64,000 nucleotides of DNA from JALYUM01 sp036688685. Lineage in GTDB: Bacteria > Pseudomonadota > Gammaproteobacteria > Burkholderiales > Burkholderiaceae_D. Positions 17,298 through 28,689 of this stretch are shown piece after piece (the first letter of the stretch is position 1; each line of letters begins with the position of its first letter). The stretch lies in contig NZ_JAQQPS010000003.1 of the NCBI RefSeq assembly GCF_036688685.1, forward strand, positions 248,001 to 312,000. The letters are read 5' to 3'. Below the pieces are notes generated by a model. The model did no database searches and had not been told where the DNA came from. It was given only the letters and a program-made list of their open reading frames with translations. Made by a program: the position numbers and the translations under genes.

Positions 17298-17762
17298 TTA
17301 GTGCAGCTGGCGCGGGGTTTGTTCGTCGTCAGAACCAAACAGATCGTCGAACATCAAGGCGTCGGGCTCTTTGCCCATGCTCCACAGCAGCATCAGGACG
17401 ATGACTTTCAGGTCACCCAGCGCCACCGGGCTTTCGTCCAGCGCCAGCGCGCGTTCGATGACGATTTCGCGCTGCACGGGACCGAGCACGCCAGCCACTT
17501 CGAGAAACTGGATGAAGCCGACTGCGGCCGTGCCGAGCGTATCGATTTCTTGCTCAATATAAAAGCGCGTGCCGGTCGACGTTGCCGCCAGGCCCTGCTC
17601 GGCAAGCGTCATATTGGTCAGGCCGTTGAGCCAGTCGAGTGCTTCGGAAATTTCCACGTCGTCGAAACCGACTGCTGACAATTTGCGCGCCAGCGCTTCC
17701 GGCTCGGGACAAGCGTCCGGCCGATAATAGGTTTCGTACAGGTAAACGAGGATATCAAACAT
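17298..17762 (-). CDS. smg: Smg family protein (DUF494)
   Basis: The 154-residue protein matches the Smg/DUF494 family: MFDILVYLYETYYRP start, EALDWLNGL near 42-50 and a central EIDTLGTAAVGFIQFLE block. The biochemical role is unknown. In many beta- and gammaproteobacteria it lies directly after dprA, as here (60 bp), in the smf/smg region. It is probably cotranscribed with dprA and the LysM gene. Confidence 0.93.
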   Translation of the reverse strand: MFDILVYLYETYYRPDACPEPEALARKLSAVGFDDVEISEALDWLNGLTNMTLAEQGLAATSTGTRFYIEQEIDTLGTAAVGFIQFLEVAGVLGPVQREIVIERALALDESPVALGDLKVIVLMLLWSMGKEPDALMFDDLFGSDDEQTPRQLH

Positions 17763-17822
17763 GCTGACACTTTAGCAGTTCCGCCGGTTTCGGCCAAGCA
17801 CCACGCGTGCCGCATACGCCGG

Positions 17823-18935
17823 TTACCGGTGCACGCGTTGCAGCATGCCCCCAGGCAAACGCGCGACGATTCCCGCCAGCTCCAGCTCGAGCAGTTCGGC
17901 GCTGAGTGCACTGGCGCTCAGGGCGCCCTGGGACAGGATGGTATCGATGTGAATGGCCTCATGGCCCAGCAGGGCGAGCAAGGGACTGACCGGCGCCGGC
18001 GTCGGCTGCATGGTCCGCACCAGCGGCGCCATCGACAAGGCCAGCAGCACCTCGTCGCTCGTTTCGACCAGTTGCGCGCCGTCGCGGATGAGCTGGTGGC
18101 AACCTTTCGACAGCGTCGCGTGGATCGAGCCCGGCAGCGCGAACACGTCGCGCCCCTGCTCGTTTGCCATGCGCGCCGTGATCAGCGAACCGGAGCCGGC
18201 CGCCGCCTCGATGACCAGCACGCCGGCGGTCAGGCCGCTGATGATGCGATTTCGCTGTGGAAAATGTTCCGGCCTGGGGGGCGTAGCGAGCGGGTACTCG
18301 CTGACCATGCAGCCTTCCTCGGCAATGCGCCGGGCCAGGGCAGCGTTGCGAGCCGGATAAATGCGGTCGGCGCCGGTGCCGATGATGGCTGCGGTACTGC
18401 CGCAGCCGCGCAAGGCGCCTTCATGCGCGGCCGTGTCGATGCCCAGCGCCAGCCCCGACACGATGGTGATGCCCGCCGCTGACAGGGCCGCGGCGAAGGC
18501 CCTGGCATTGGCCTGGCCCTGCACGCTGGCGTTGCGGCTGCCGACAATGGCCAGCGCCGCACCCTGCAACAGCGCATGGCGCCCTCTTATATAGAGCAGC
18601 AGCGGTGGATCGGGGATTTCGGCCAGCAACGGCGGATAAGCAGGATCGAGCAGGGAGAGAATGCGGTTGCCGGGCTGCTCCAGCCAGGCCAGCGTGGTGT
18701 CGAGCAGACGGGCCGTTTCGCTGGAAGCCGGGGCGCACAGGGCGCTGGCCTGCGCCGGGGTGACATGCTGGAGAAGCTGGTCGATAGCGGCGCTGAAAAT
18801 GGCCGCCGGTGACCCAAAATGGCGCAGCAGCTGCGCTGCCGTGATCCGCCCCACCCCCGGTACTGCCGCCAGGCGCAGCCAGGAACCGAGGTCGAGGGAG
18901 GGGGCCGGGCTGGGGGTGGGGTCCGTGTCACGCAC
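17823..18935 (-). CDS. dprA: DNA-processing protein DprA (Smf)
   Basis: DprA protects incoming single-stranded DNA and loads RecA during natural transformation. The 370-residue protein has an N-terminal HhH/SAM-like region (AAVPGVGRITAAQLLRHFG), the Rossmann-like core with AIVGSRNAS and SGLALGIDTAAHEGAL, and a C-terminal winged-helix-like segment (residues about 310-365). The start is a GTG at 18935. Its GGAG ribosome-binding site overlaps the last codons of the upstream LysM gene, whose stop is 7 bp away, so the two are translationally linked. Competence of the host is suggested, not shown. Confidence 0.95.
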   Translation of the reverse strand: MRDTDPTPSPAPSLDLGSWLRLAAVPGVGRITAAQLLRHFGSPAAIFSAAIDQLLQHVTPAQASALCAPASSETARLLDTTLAWLEQPGNRILSLLDPAYPPLLAEIPDPPLLLYIRGRHALLQGAALAIVGSRNASVQGQANARAFAAALSAAGITIVSGLALGIDTAAHEGALRGCGSTAAIIGTGADRIYPARNAALARRIAEEGCMVSEYPLATPPRPEHFPQRNRIISGLTAGVLVIEAAAGSGSLITARMANEQGRDVFALPGSIHATLSKGCHQLIRDGAQLVETSDEVLLALSMAPLVRTMQPTPAPVSPLLALLGHEAIHIDTILSQGALSASALSAELLELELAGIVARLPGGMLQRVHR

Positions 18936-18942
18936 GGTGGAT

Positions 18943-20034
18943 TTACTCCGGTGATTTCGCCACGTCGCCAGCTTCCACCGGCACCGTCGCTTCCATGATC
19001 AAGCCATACGACACGTTTTTGAACGTGCGGAATATGAACAGATCGCCAATTTGTTCATCTGGCAAACGGATCTTCTGCTTGTTGCCGAGCATGCCTTTGC
19101 TGCCCGGGTCGTCGACCATCTTCCCGAAATGATAAAGCTGCAGGACGCTGCCGATATCGAGTCCGTCAAGTGCGCCCTTGTTGACGCTGACGATCTGGCT
19201 TCGGCCAGCAAAGGTCACGCCGGAATAAATCGACATCACGCGTGCATCGATGGTGCGCTCGGGTGAATGCGGCACATAATTGCGAATTGCCGTCGGCGGC
19301 GCCGGCACCAGCAAATCGCCGATGCCCATTTCCTGGACCGTGTTGGAAACGACAAACGTGCTGACATCGACGCCAGGCGTGGCCGCGCGCGACAACACCA
19401 TGGTGCCCAGATACACGGCCTCGTATGCAATGACCTTGCCGCTGGCCGGGTCTGTCAACGGTGCGCCCGGACGGAACACCTGGAAGTTCTTGCCATCCTT
19501 CAAATCGCCGCGCACATAGGCTTTCTCGCCCTTGGCCAGATAAACGCGGCCCTCTTCCTGTGCTGCGACGATGCGCGGCGCGCCGGCCAGCTCATCGGCT
19601 TCGACGATCAGCGGCTGGCTCAGGAACGGCTCGATGGCCCCGGACGGAATCGACTGGATCGCGTCGCGCCCGGTCGCTTCGGTGCGGATCTGGGGCGACA
19701 GGCGCGTGATACCGTCACCGCCATTGCCAGAACCTGGCTTGTTCAGCGACAGGCGGCCATTCTTGCGATCGAAATAGACAATCTGGCCCGGATAGATCCA
19801 GTGCGGATTCTTGATCTGGTCCTTGTTGATGCCCCAGACCTGCGGCCAACACCACGCGTGCTCGAGGAATTTGCCGGAGATATCCCACAGCGTATCGCCT
19901 TTGACGACCAGGTGCTGGTCGGGGGCGTTCGGTTTGAATGCGCAGTTGGCGGCAGCCTGGACGGGGCCGGCGACAACAAACGCAACCAGGGCCGCGGCAG
20001 CAAAGCGGGTCGCGATTGTGCTAAAATTTTTCAT
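18943..20034 (-). CDS. LysM domain protein, exported
   Basis: The 363-residue protein has a signal peptide (about 1-28, ending VQAAAN). One LysM domain follows near 38-90 (HLVVKGDTLWDISGKFLEHAWCWPQVW), which binds peptidoglycan. The rest (about 110-360) is a region with repeated GDLLVPAPP and VSVNKGALDGL-type stretches, seen in betaproteobacterial LysM proteins next to dprA. I see no catalytic motif, so it is likely a wall-binding structural protein. It is the first gene of a LysM-dprA-smg unit. Confidence 0.9.
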   Translation of the reverse strand: MKNFSTIATRFAAAALVAFVVAGPVQAAANCAFKPNAPDQHLVVKGDTLWDISGKFLEHAWCWPQVWGINKDQIKNPHWIYPGQIVYFDRKNGRLSLNKPGSGNGGDGITRLSPQIRTEATGRDAIQSIPSGAIEPFLSQPLIVEADELAGAPRIVAAQEEGRVYLAKGEKAYVRGDLKDGKNFQVFRPGAPLTDPASGKVIAYEAVYLGTMVLSRAATPGVDVSTFVVSNTVQEMGIGDLLVPAPPTAIRNYVPHSPERTIDARVMSIYSGVTFAGRSQIVSVNKGALDGLDIGSVLQLYHFGKMVDDPGSKGMLGNKQKIRLPDEQIGDLFIFRTFKNVSYGLIMEATVPVEAGDVAKSPE

Positions 20035-20327
20035 TGACGATGTCCATAATGTGCGACGTTAAAACAAATACACGGAATCACTGGCTGCGCGACAACAGCG
20101 CCCGGGACAGCACCAGAACCAGGACAACACGGCCCCCCAGTTATGGTTAACATGGGAAAATATTGCCGAACTGAATCAAATTCTGCACACAATTCCACGA
20201 ACTAGCAAGACAAACCGCGCTCCACACCCTGTGCAGGCGGGTACCGGTGTTGCTTCTCGTACGGTTTCTGGTAAGCGTGTCAAGACCTCTTATTGAAGTA
20301 CCATCGATTACATCGAATTGAAAAATT
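20035..20327. other. Intergenic region between LysM gene and def
   Basis: This 293-bp divergent spacer must hold the promoters of the LysM operon and of def-fmt. On the minus strand TTGTTT lies about 45 bases before the LysM ATG, but no clear -10 follows at proper spacing. No strong ribosome-binding site precedes the def ATG, where only GAAAAA is seen. No ORF, repeat or hairpin of note was found. Confidence 0.4.
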
Positions 20328-20870
20328 ATGGCAATCCTGAACATCCTGCGTTATCCCGATCCGCGCCTGCATAAAGTCGCCAGGCCGGTCACCCAATTCG
20401 ACAACCGCCTGGCCAAGCTGGTCCAGGACATGGCCGAGACCATGTACGAGGCACCGGGCGTCGGCCTGGCCGCCAGCCAGGTCGACGTGCACGAACAACT
20501 CGTGGTCATCGATATCACCGAGACCAAGGATGCGTTGCAGGTATTCATCAACCCGGAAATTACCTGGTCCAGCGAAGACAAACAGGTCTACGACGAAGGC
20601 TGCCTGTCGGTGCCGGGCATTTACGATGGCGTCGAACGCCCGTCCAAGGTGCGCGTCAAGGCACTCGATCTCGAAGGCAAGCCTTTTGAACTGGAAGCAG
20701 AGGGTTTGCTGGCCGTGTGCATCCAGCACGAAATGGACCATTTACTGGGCAAGGTCTTCGTCGAATACCTTTCGCCCCTGAAGCGCAACCGCATCAAGAG
20801 CAAAATGCTCAAAGAAAAAGCCGGCATCGAGCGCGAAGCGGCGCTGCGTGCAGCCGGCCGGCGTTATTAA
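20328..20870 (+). CDS. def: Peptide deformylase
   Basis: Removes the formyl group from the N-terminal methionine of new proteins. The 180-residue enzyme has the three motifs of type I deformylases: GVGLAASQ (44-51), EGCLSVP with the metal-binding Cys, and QHEMDHLLG with the HExxH-type metal site (here HEMDH). Its stop is 4 bp before the fmt start, as in the usual def-fmt operon. Confidence 0.98.
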   Translation: MAILNILRYPDPRLHKVARPVTQFDNRLAKLVQDMAETMYEAPGVGLAASQVDVHEQLVVIDITETKDALQVFINPEITWSSEDKQVYDEGCLSVPGIYDGVERPSKVRVKALDLEGKPFELEAEGLLAVCIQHEMDHLLGKVFVEYLSPLKRNRIKSKMLKEKAGIEREAALRAAGRRY

Positions 20871-20874
20871 GCCG

Positions 20875-21831
20875 ATGAAGGTCGTCTTTGCCGGCACGCC
20901 CGAGTTTGCTGCGGTTGCACTGCGCGCTATTTACGAAGCAGGGTTCACGATTCCCCTTGTGTTGACCCAGCCCGACCGCCCGGCCGGGCGCGGCATGCAA
21001 TTGCAGGCGTCCGCCGTCAAGCAGTTCGCGTTGGCGCATGGCATTGAAGTATTGCAGCCGGTGTCACTGCGCATGGATGCCAAGGATCCGGCCCGTGCCG
21101 CGGAAGCGGCGGCCGCCCATGCGCGCCTGCAGGGCATCGACTATGACGTGATGGTGGTGGCGGCGTACGGCCTGATCCTGCCGCGCAGCACCCTCGACAT
21201 CAAGCCCTGCATCAATATCCACGGTTCGCTGTTACCACGCTGGCGCGGCGCCGCGCCGATTCACCGCGCCATCGAAATGGGCGATGCGGCCACCGGCGTG
21301 ACCATCATGCTGATGGAAGAAGGACTCGATACGGGGCCGATGCTGATGATCGAAAGCGTGAACATCGGCGCGCATGACACTACCGGCAGCCTGCACGACA
21401 AGCTGGCCGCGCTGGGCGGCGCGATGATCGTCGACGCCTTGCGCCGGATGAAAGTGGGCGACTTGCCAGCCACTGTCCAGCCGGAACAAGGTGTGAACTA
21501 CGCGGCCAAGATCAGCAAGGAAGAAGCGGCGCTGGATTTCAGCCTGCCGGCCGAGGTGCTGGCACGCAAGGTGCGCGCATTCAATCCCTTCCCCGGCGCG
21601 CATGCGAAGACGGGTGACGTGGTCCTCAAGATCTGGGCGGCCACGGTCGGCGATGACAACTGCGGAATGCCGCCTGGCACGGTGCTGGTGGCGGATGCAG
21701 AGCACGGCATTCACATCGCTTGCGGCGAAGGCAGTCTCAAGTTACTGCAGTTGCAAAAGGCGGGCGGCAAGCGCCTGGAAGCGGCGGCCTTCCTCGCGGG
21801 GTTTGCGCTCGAGGGCGCCAGCTTCACCTGA
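20875..21831 (+). CDS. fmt: Methionyl-tRNA formyltransferase
   Basis: Formylates initiator Met-tRNA using 10-formyltetrahydrofolate. The ATG at 20875 gives 318 residues, a normal length, and the start MKVVFAGTPEFA is the family standard. The catalytic loop INIHGSLLPRWRGAAPI near 105-121 contains the conserved Asn and His of the formyltransferase fold. A C-terminal tRNA-binding domain follows (about 210-315). It is coupled to def, 4 bp upstream. Confidence 0.98.
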   Translation: MKVVFAGTPEFAAVALRAIYEAGFTIPLVLTQPDRPAGRGMQLQASAVKQFALAHGIEVLQPVSLRMDAKDPARAAEAAAAHARLQGIDYDVMVVAAYGLILPRSTLDIKPCINIHGSLLPRWRGAAPIHRAIEMGDAATGVTIMLMEEGLDTGPMLMIESVNIGAHDTTGSLHDKLAALGGAMIVDALRRMKVGDLPATVQPEQGVNYAAKISKEEAALDFSLPAEVLARKVRAFNPFPGAHAKTGDVVLKIWAATVGDDNCGMPPGTVLVADAEHGIHIACGEGSLKLLQLQKAGGKRLEAAAFLAGFALEGASFT

Positions 21832-21837
21832 TACCGT

Positions 21838-21859
21838 CATCCTCGCTTCGGCGAGGATG
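21838..21859. terminator. UUCG-capped hairpin between fmt and the BrnA-like gene
   Basis: A perfect 9-bp stem (21838-21846 with 21851-21859) closes a TTCG loop with a C-G closing pair, the very stable cUUCGg tetraloop. There is no T tract on either strand, so it may act as a weak or processing terminator between these convergent genes. Confidence 0.55.
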
Positions 21860-21871
21860 AGGCATTCATGC

Positions 21872-22102
21872 TCAGTGGCTCTTCGCCGCGTCCATATGAT
21901 CGCGCAGGATCTGGTTAATACGCGTCTGGTAACCAGGACCGGCCGATTTGTACCAGTCCAGCATATCCACATCGAGGCGGATCGTGACGATCTGCTTGAC
22001 GCCAGCAGCGGCCGATTTTGCCGATTTCACGGATGGCGCAACCGATTCATCGGCGCGGTAAGCAGTGGCTTGTTCCCACGATGGTTCGTATTCTTTGTTC
22101 AT
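21872..22102 (-). CDS. BrnA-like antitoxin (ribbon-helix-helix family), no toxin partner seen
   Basis: From the ATG at 22102, which has AGAGGAAA 5-6 bases upstream, the protein has 76 residues. The N-terminal half is a polar linker. The second half has QIVTIRLDVDMLDWYKSAG and YQTRINQILRDHMDAA, the strand-helix-helix pattern of BrnA antitoxins. In standard modules the BrnT ribonuclease gene lies just upstream. Here the 287 bp upstream hold no such gene and end at metH on the other strand. It may be a solitary DNA-binding regulator. Confidence 0.8.
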   Translation of the reverse strand: MNKEYEPSWEQATAYRADESVAPSVKSAKSAAAGVKQIVTIRLDVDMLDWYKSAGPGYQTRINQILRDHMDAAKSH

Positions 22103-22337
22103 GATATTTCCTCTCGATTGCCTCAGCCAGCACCACGCACATCGCAGCGTCTTGACGATTGTGACCTCAGTATGTAACGAGGAGATTGCTGAGACGACTC
22201 GAATTGTATCTCGGTGTAACAATTCCGACGCCTGATACATAACGATACAAAGCAAACGGGTATTTACAAATTTGCGGCCAGATCGCGTCCAGGCGGTCCT
22301 CAATTAGCTGCCTTAAAACAATGCAGCGTCGATGACG

Positions 22338-22343
22338 TATAAT
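22338..22343 (+). promoter_or_regulatory. Likely -10 box for metH
   Basis: TATAAT lies 46 bases before the metH ATG. The best upstream partner is TTAAAA, at a 19-bp spacing, which is weak. The spacer 22103-22389 shows no cobalamin or SAH riboswitch pattern that I can recognise. Confidence 0.45.
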
Positions 22344-22389
22344 TTCTGCCCTGCCCCGCCGCGCAACGCCGCACCCTGAAAGCTGAACG

Positions 22390-26160
<3,771 letters not shown>

Positions 26161-26168
26161 CAACTTAG

Positions 26169-26259
26169 GTGGTAAGGGCTCCCGCCTGCGCGGGAATGAC
26201 GGTTTTAAAGCCAGTATCTTCAAAACCGTCACCCGGGCGCAGGCCGGGGCCGATACCAC
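26169..26259. repeat. Long imperfect inverted repeat between metH and crtE
   Basis: Two 38-base arms (26169-26206 and 26222-26259) are complementary at 30 of 38 positions around a 15-nt loop. The innermost 10 bases (TGACGGTTTT and its partner) pair perfectly, as does a central GCCTGCGC block. It fills nearly all the gap between the two convergent genes and may act as a two-way terminator. Its GC-rich part resembles the dispersed repeats common in this group of bacteria. Confidence 0.7.
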
Positions 26260-26266
26260 TTACGCA

Positions 26267-27229
26267 CTAGCCAGTAACAAACGCCGCCCCGCGCACAGAA
26301 ACAGGCACCCGCGGCACAGCCACCGGCGCCGCCTTATCTGCAAACAAGGCACGAATAAACAACCTGGTCCCCGCCGGTTCCCCCAGCGCGCTGACCAGAT
26401 GCCGATCGGCTTCCTGCACCAGGAACGCCAGCTGCCGCTGGGCTTCTTCCGCACCCAGCGTCAGCACGATGGTCGACTTGCCGGCATCGTTGCCGGCATC
26501 CTTGCCCGTGACAGCGCTGTCATGCGAGTCGAGCAAATCGTCGCGGATCTGGAACGCCTGCCCCGCTGCCTTGGCAAATCGCGTCAAAGGCAGCACCACG
26601 CTGTCGCCCGCTTCAGCAATCACGGTGGCCATGTTCACCGCCACATCGAACAGCATCCCGGTTTTCAGTTCATTGGTCACGGCGATATCGTCGCAGGAGC
26701 GCTTGCCGCGCCCCGAGCGCAGATCCTGTAACTGCCCCATGGCCAGGCCCTTGGTGCCGATCGCGTTGGCCAGCGTGGAACTCATGCGCGTGCGCGCATC
26801 GGCCGGAATGCCCGGGGCGGTGGCAACCAGGCCGAAAGCACGGGAGAGCAGCGAGATGGCGGCCAGGATCGCCACGTCTTCGCCGAAGCGCACGTGGATG
26901 GTGGGCCGACCGCGGCGCAGCGTGGCGTCGTCCATGCACGGCATGTCGTCGAGGATCAGGGACGCAGCGTGCACCAGTTCCACCGCACAGGCGGCGTCGA
27001 GCATGCCGGCCGGTGGACAGCCGAGGTCGCGCGCGAGCAGCATCATCAGCAAGGGCCGCATGCGCTTGCCGGCGCCGAGCGCCGCTTCGCGCATCGCCGA
27101 CTGCAGCAAATCGAGCGGATCGGGCTCGCCCAACACCTGGTGTAACCTGTCCTCGAAAGTGGTTTTCAGCAAACCTAGTTCATGATGCAGCCCGGTCCCG
27201 GCGCCGCTTTGTATGACTTGTGCACCCAT
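26267..27229 (-). CDS. crtE: Geranylgeranyl diphosphate synthase CrtE
   Basis: Supplies the C20 precursor for carotenoids from IPP and FPP. The 320-residue polyprenyl synthase has the first Asp-rich motif DDMPCMDD (94-101) in LILDDMPCMDDATLRRGRP and the second one, QIRDDLLD, near 230. The four-residue insert between the Asp pairs of the first motif is typical of bacterial GGPP/FPP synthases. An FPP synthase (IspA) would look similar; the position divergent from crtXYIB supports CrtE. A GAGGA site lies 9 bases before the ATG. Confidence 0.92.
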   Translation of the reverse strand: MGAQVIQSGAGTGLHHELGLLKTTFEDRLHQVLGEPDPLDLLQSAMREAALGAGKRMRPLLMMLLARDLGCPPAGMLDAACAVELVHAASLILDDMPCMDDATLRRGRPTIHVRFGEDVAILAAISLLSRAFGLVATAPGIPADARTRMSSTLANAIGTKGLAMGQLQDLRSGRGKRSCDDIAVTNELKTGMLFDVAVNMATVIAEAGDSVVLPLTRFAKAAGQAFQIRDDLLDSHDSAVTGKDAGNDAGKSTIVLTLGAEEAQRQLAFLVQEADRHLVSALGEPAGTRLFIRALFADKAAPVAVPRVPVSVRGAAFVTG

Positions 27230-27268
27230 GACACGCGATCCTCACCGTGATGTAGCAGAAAAATAACA

Positions 27269-27296
27269 TGTGTATAATCATAATGGAAAATACACA
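27269..27296. promoter_or_regulatory. Perfect palindrome over the divergent crtE/crtX promoter region
   Basis: TGTGTAT (27269-27275) and ATACACA (27290-27296) are perfect inverted half-sites separated by 14 bp, with centres 21 bp apart, two helical turns. A plus-strand TATAAT (27273-27278) overlaps the left half. On the minus strand TTGTGT in the right half could be a -35 for crtE. Neither direction has a full consensus promoter, which fits control by a dimeric regulator. The regulator is unknown and none is encoded next to the cluster. Confidence 0.55.
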
Positions 27297-27432
27297 AGCC
27301 GACTTTTCTGCATGATACAGCAGGGGTTCGTCGTCTTCGAAGCGCCGCCGTAACTCCCGGTTATCGCGTAAAATTTCCGGCCAATCGAGGCGCACGGCAT
27401 TCTGCAAGCGCCGTCAAAAAAAGGTCGAGTTC

Positions 27433-28689
27433 ATGGCGCATTTTGGTGTGGTAGGTCCGGCATATTTCAGCCACTTCAATGCCCTTGAAGCAATCGCGGT
27501 CGAACTGATCGAACGCGGCCACCGCGTCACCTTTCTGCACCGCGTCGACGCCAAAGCATTTCTGCGCGACCCGCGCCTCGGCTTCCACGTCCTGGGCGCC
27601 GCATCGCACCCCACCGGCTCGCTGGCCGAATCGCTGCGCCGCGCCGCCAATCCGGGTGGACCGCTCGGCATCCGCGCCGTCATTGCCGACATGGCCCTTA
27701 CCACCGACATGCTGTGCCGCGAATTGCCGGCAGCCATGCAACTGCTTGGCATCGACGCCGTGCTGGCCGACCAGATGGAAGCGGCCGGCGCGCTCGCGGC
27801 AGACGCCGCCGGCATACCGTTTATATCGATTGCCTGCGCCCTGCCCGTCAACCGCGAACCAGGCATTCCGCTGCCGGTGATGCCGTTCAAATTCGACACG
27901 ACCGAACGCGCGCTGCAGATGTACCAGGGCAGCGCACGCGTCTACGACTGGATGATGGGCGCGCACAGCCGTGTGGTGGCGCAGTGGGCCGCCACGTTCA
28001 AACTATCGCCGCGCAGCATGCTGCACGAATGCCTGTCACCGCTGGCGCAAATCAGCCAGACCGTGTCCGGCTTCGATTTTCCGCGCAGCGCGCTGCCGGC
28101 CACGTTTCATCACGTCGGCCCGCTGCGCACCGCCAGCACCAGCCAGATCACCAGCGCCATGCCGCCGGTCGCCGCCGGCCGCCCCTTCATTTTCGCCTCG
28201 CTCGGCACACTGCAAGGCCAGCGCTTCTCGCTGTTCAAGCGGATCGCGCAGGCCGCCCGCAAGCTCAACGCGCAGTTGTTGATCGCCCATTGCGGTGGCC
28301 TCGATGCGGCGCAGGAACGCGCGCTGGTGCGCGCCGGGGCGACCTGGGTGACCGACTTCGCGCCTCAGGCTGCGGTGCTGGCGCGCGCCGATGCCGTGGT
28401 GTCGCATGCGGGCCTGAACACAGTCATGGATGCGATCGTCGCGCGCACGCCGATCCTGGCGTTGCCGATCGCCTTCGACCAGCCCGGCGTCGCGTCCCGC
28501 GTTTGTCACGCCGACATCGGCTTGTCCGGGTCGGCACGATTGGGCAGTACCGCTACACTGGCTCGCATGCTGGAGCAACTACTGAAGCAATCCCATTTCG
28601 CCACCGCCCTCGATGCCCTGGCCATCGAGGTCGAGCAGGCCGGCGGCGCCGCGCGCGCGGCCGGCATCATCGAACACGTGCTGCGATGA
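27433..28689 (+). CDS. crtX: Zeaxanthin glycosyltransferase CrtX-like
   Basis: Glycosylates the hydroxyl ends of zeaxanthin. The 418-residue GT-B enzyme of the UGT class starts with AHFGVVGPAYFSHFNAL and has the C-terminal nucleotide-sugar site: FAPQAAVLARADAVVSHAGLN near 308-328, then PILALPIAFDQPGVASRV with the sugar-contacting D-Q pair. AAGG lies 8 bases before the ATG. The stop overlaps the crtY start as ATGA. The order crtX-Y-I-B matches the Pantoea-type cluster, which supports the substrate assignment. The sugar is probably glucose. Confidence 0.9.
   Translation: MAHFGVVGPAYFSHFNALEAIAVELIERGHRVTFLHRVDAKAFLRDPRLGFHVLGAASHPTGSLAESLRRAANPGGPLGIRAVIADMALTTDMLCRELPAAMQLLGIDAVLADQMEAAGALAADAAGIPFISIACALPVNREPGIPLPVMPFKFDTTERALQMYQGSARVYDWMMGAHSRVVAQWAATFKLSPRSMLHECLSPLAQISQTVSGFDFPRSALPATFHHVGPLRTASTSQITSAMPPVAAGRPFIFASLGTLQGQRFSLFKRIAQAARKLNAQLLIAHCGGLDAAQERALVRAGATWVTDFAPQAAVLARADAVVSHAGLNTVMDAIVARTPILALPIAFDQPGVASRVCHADIGLSGSARLGSTATLARMLEQLLKQSHFATALDALAIEVEQAGGAARAAGIIEHVLR

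Noticed and set aside
14741..17404. An 887-codon plus-strand frame opposite topB
   Set aside because: Mirror frame of topB; translation has no recognisable domain and topB motifs are all intact on the other strand.
22103..22389. A cobalamin or SAH riboswitch upstream of metH
   Set aside because: I looked for the B12-box and the SAH-riboswitch core and found neither; the leader after the -10 box is only about 40 nt.
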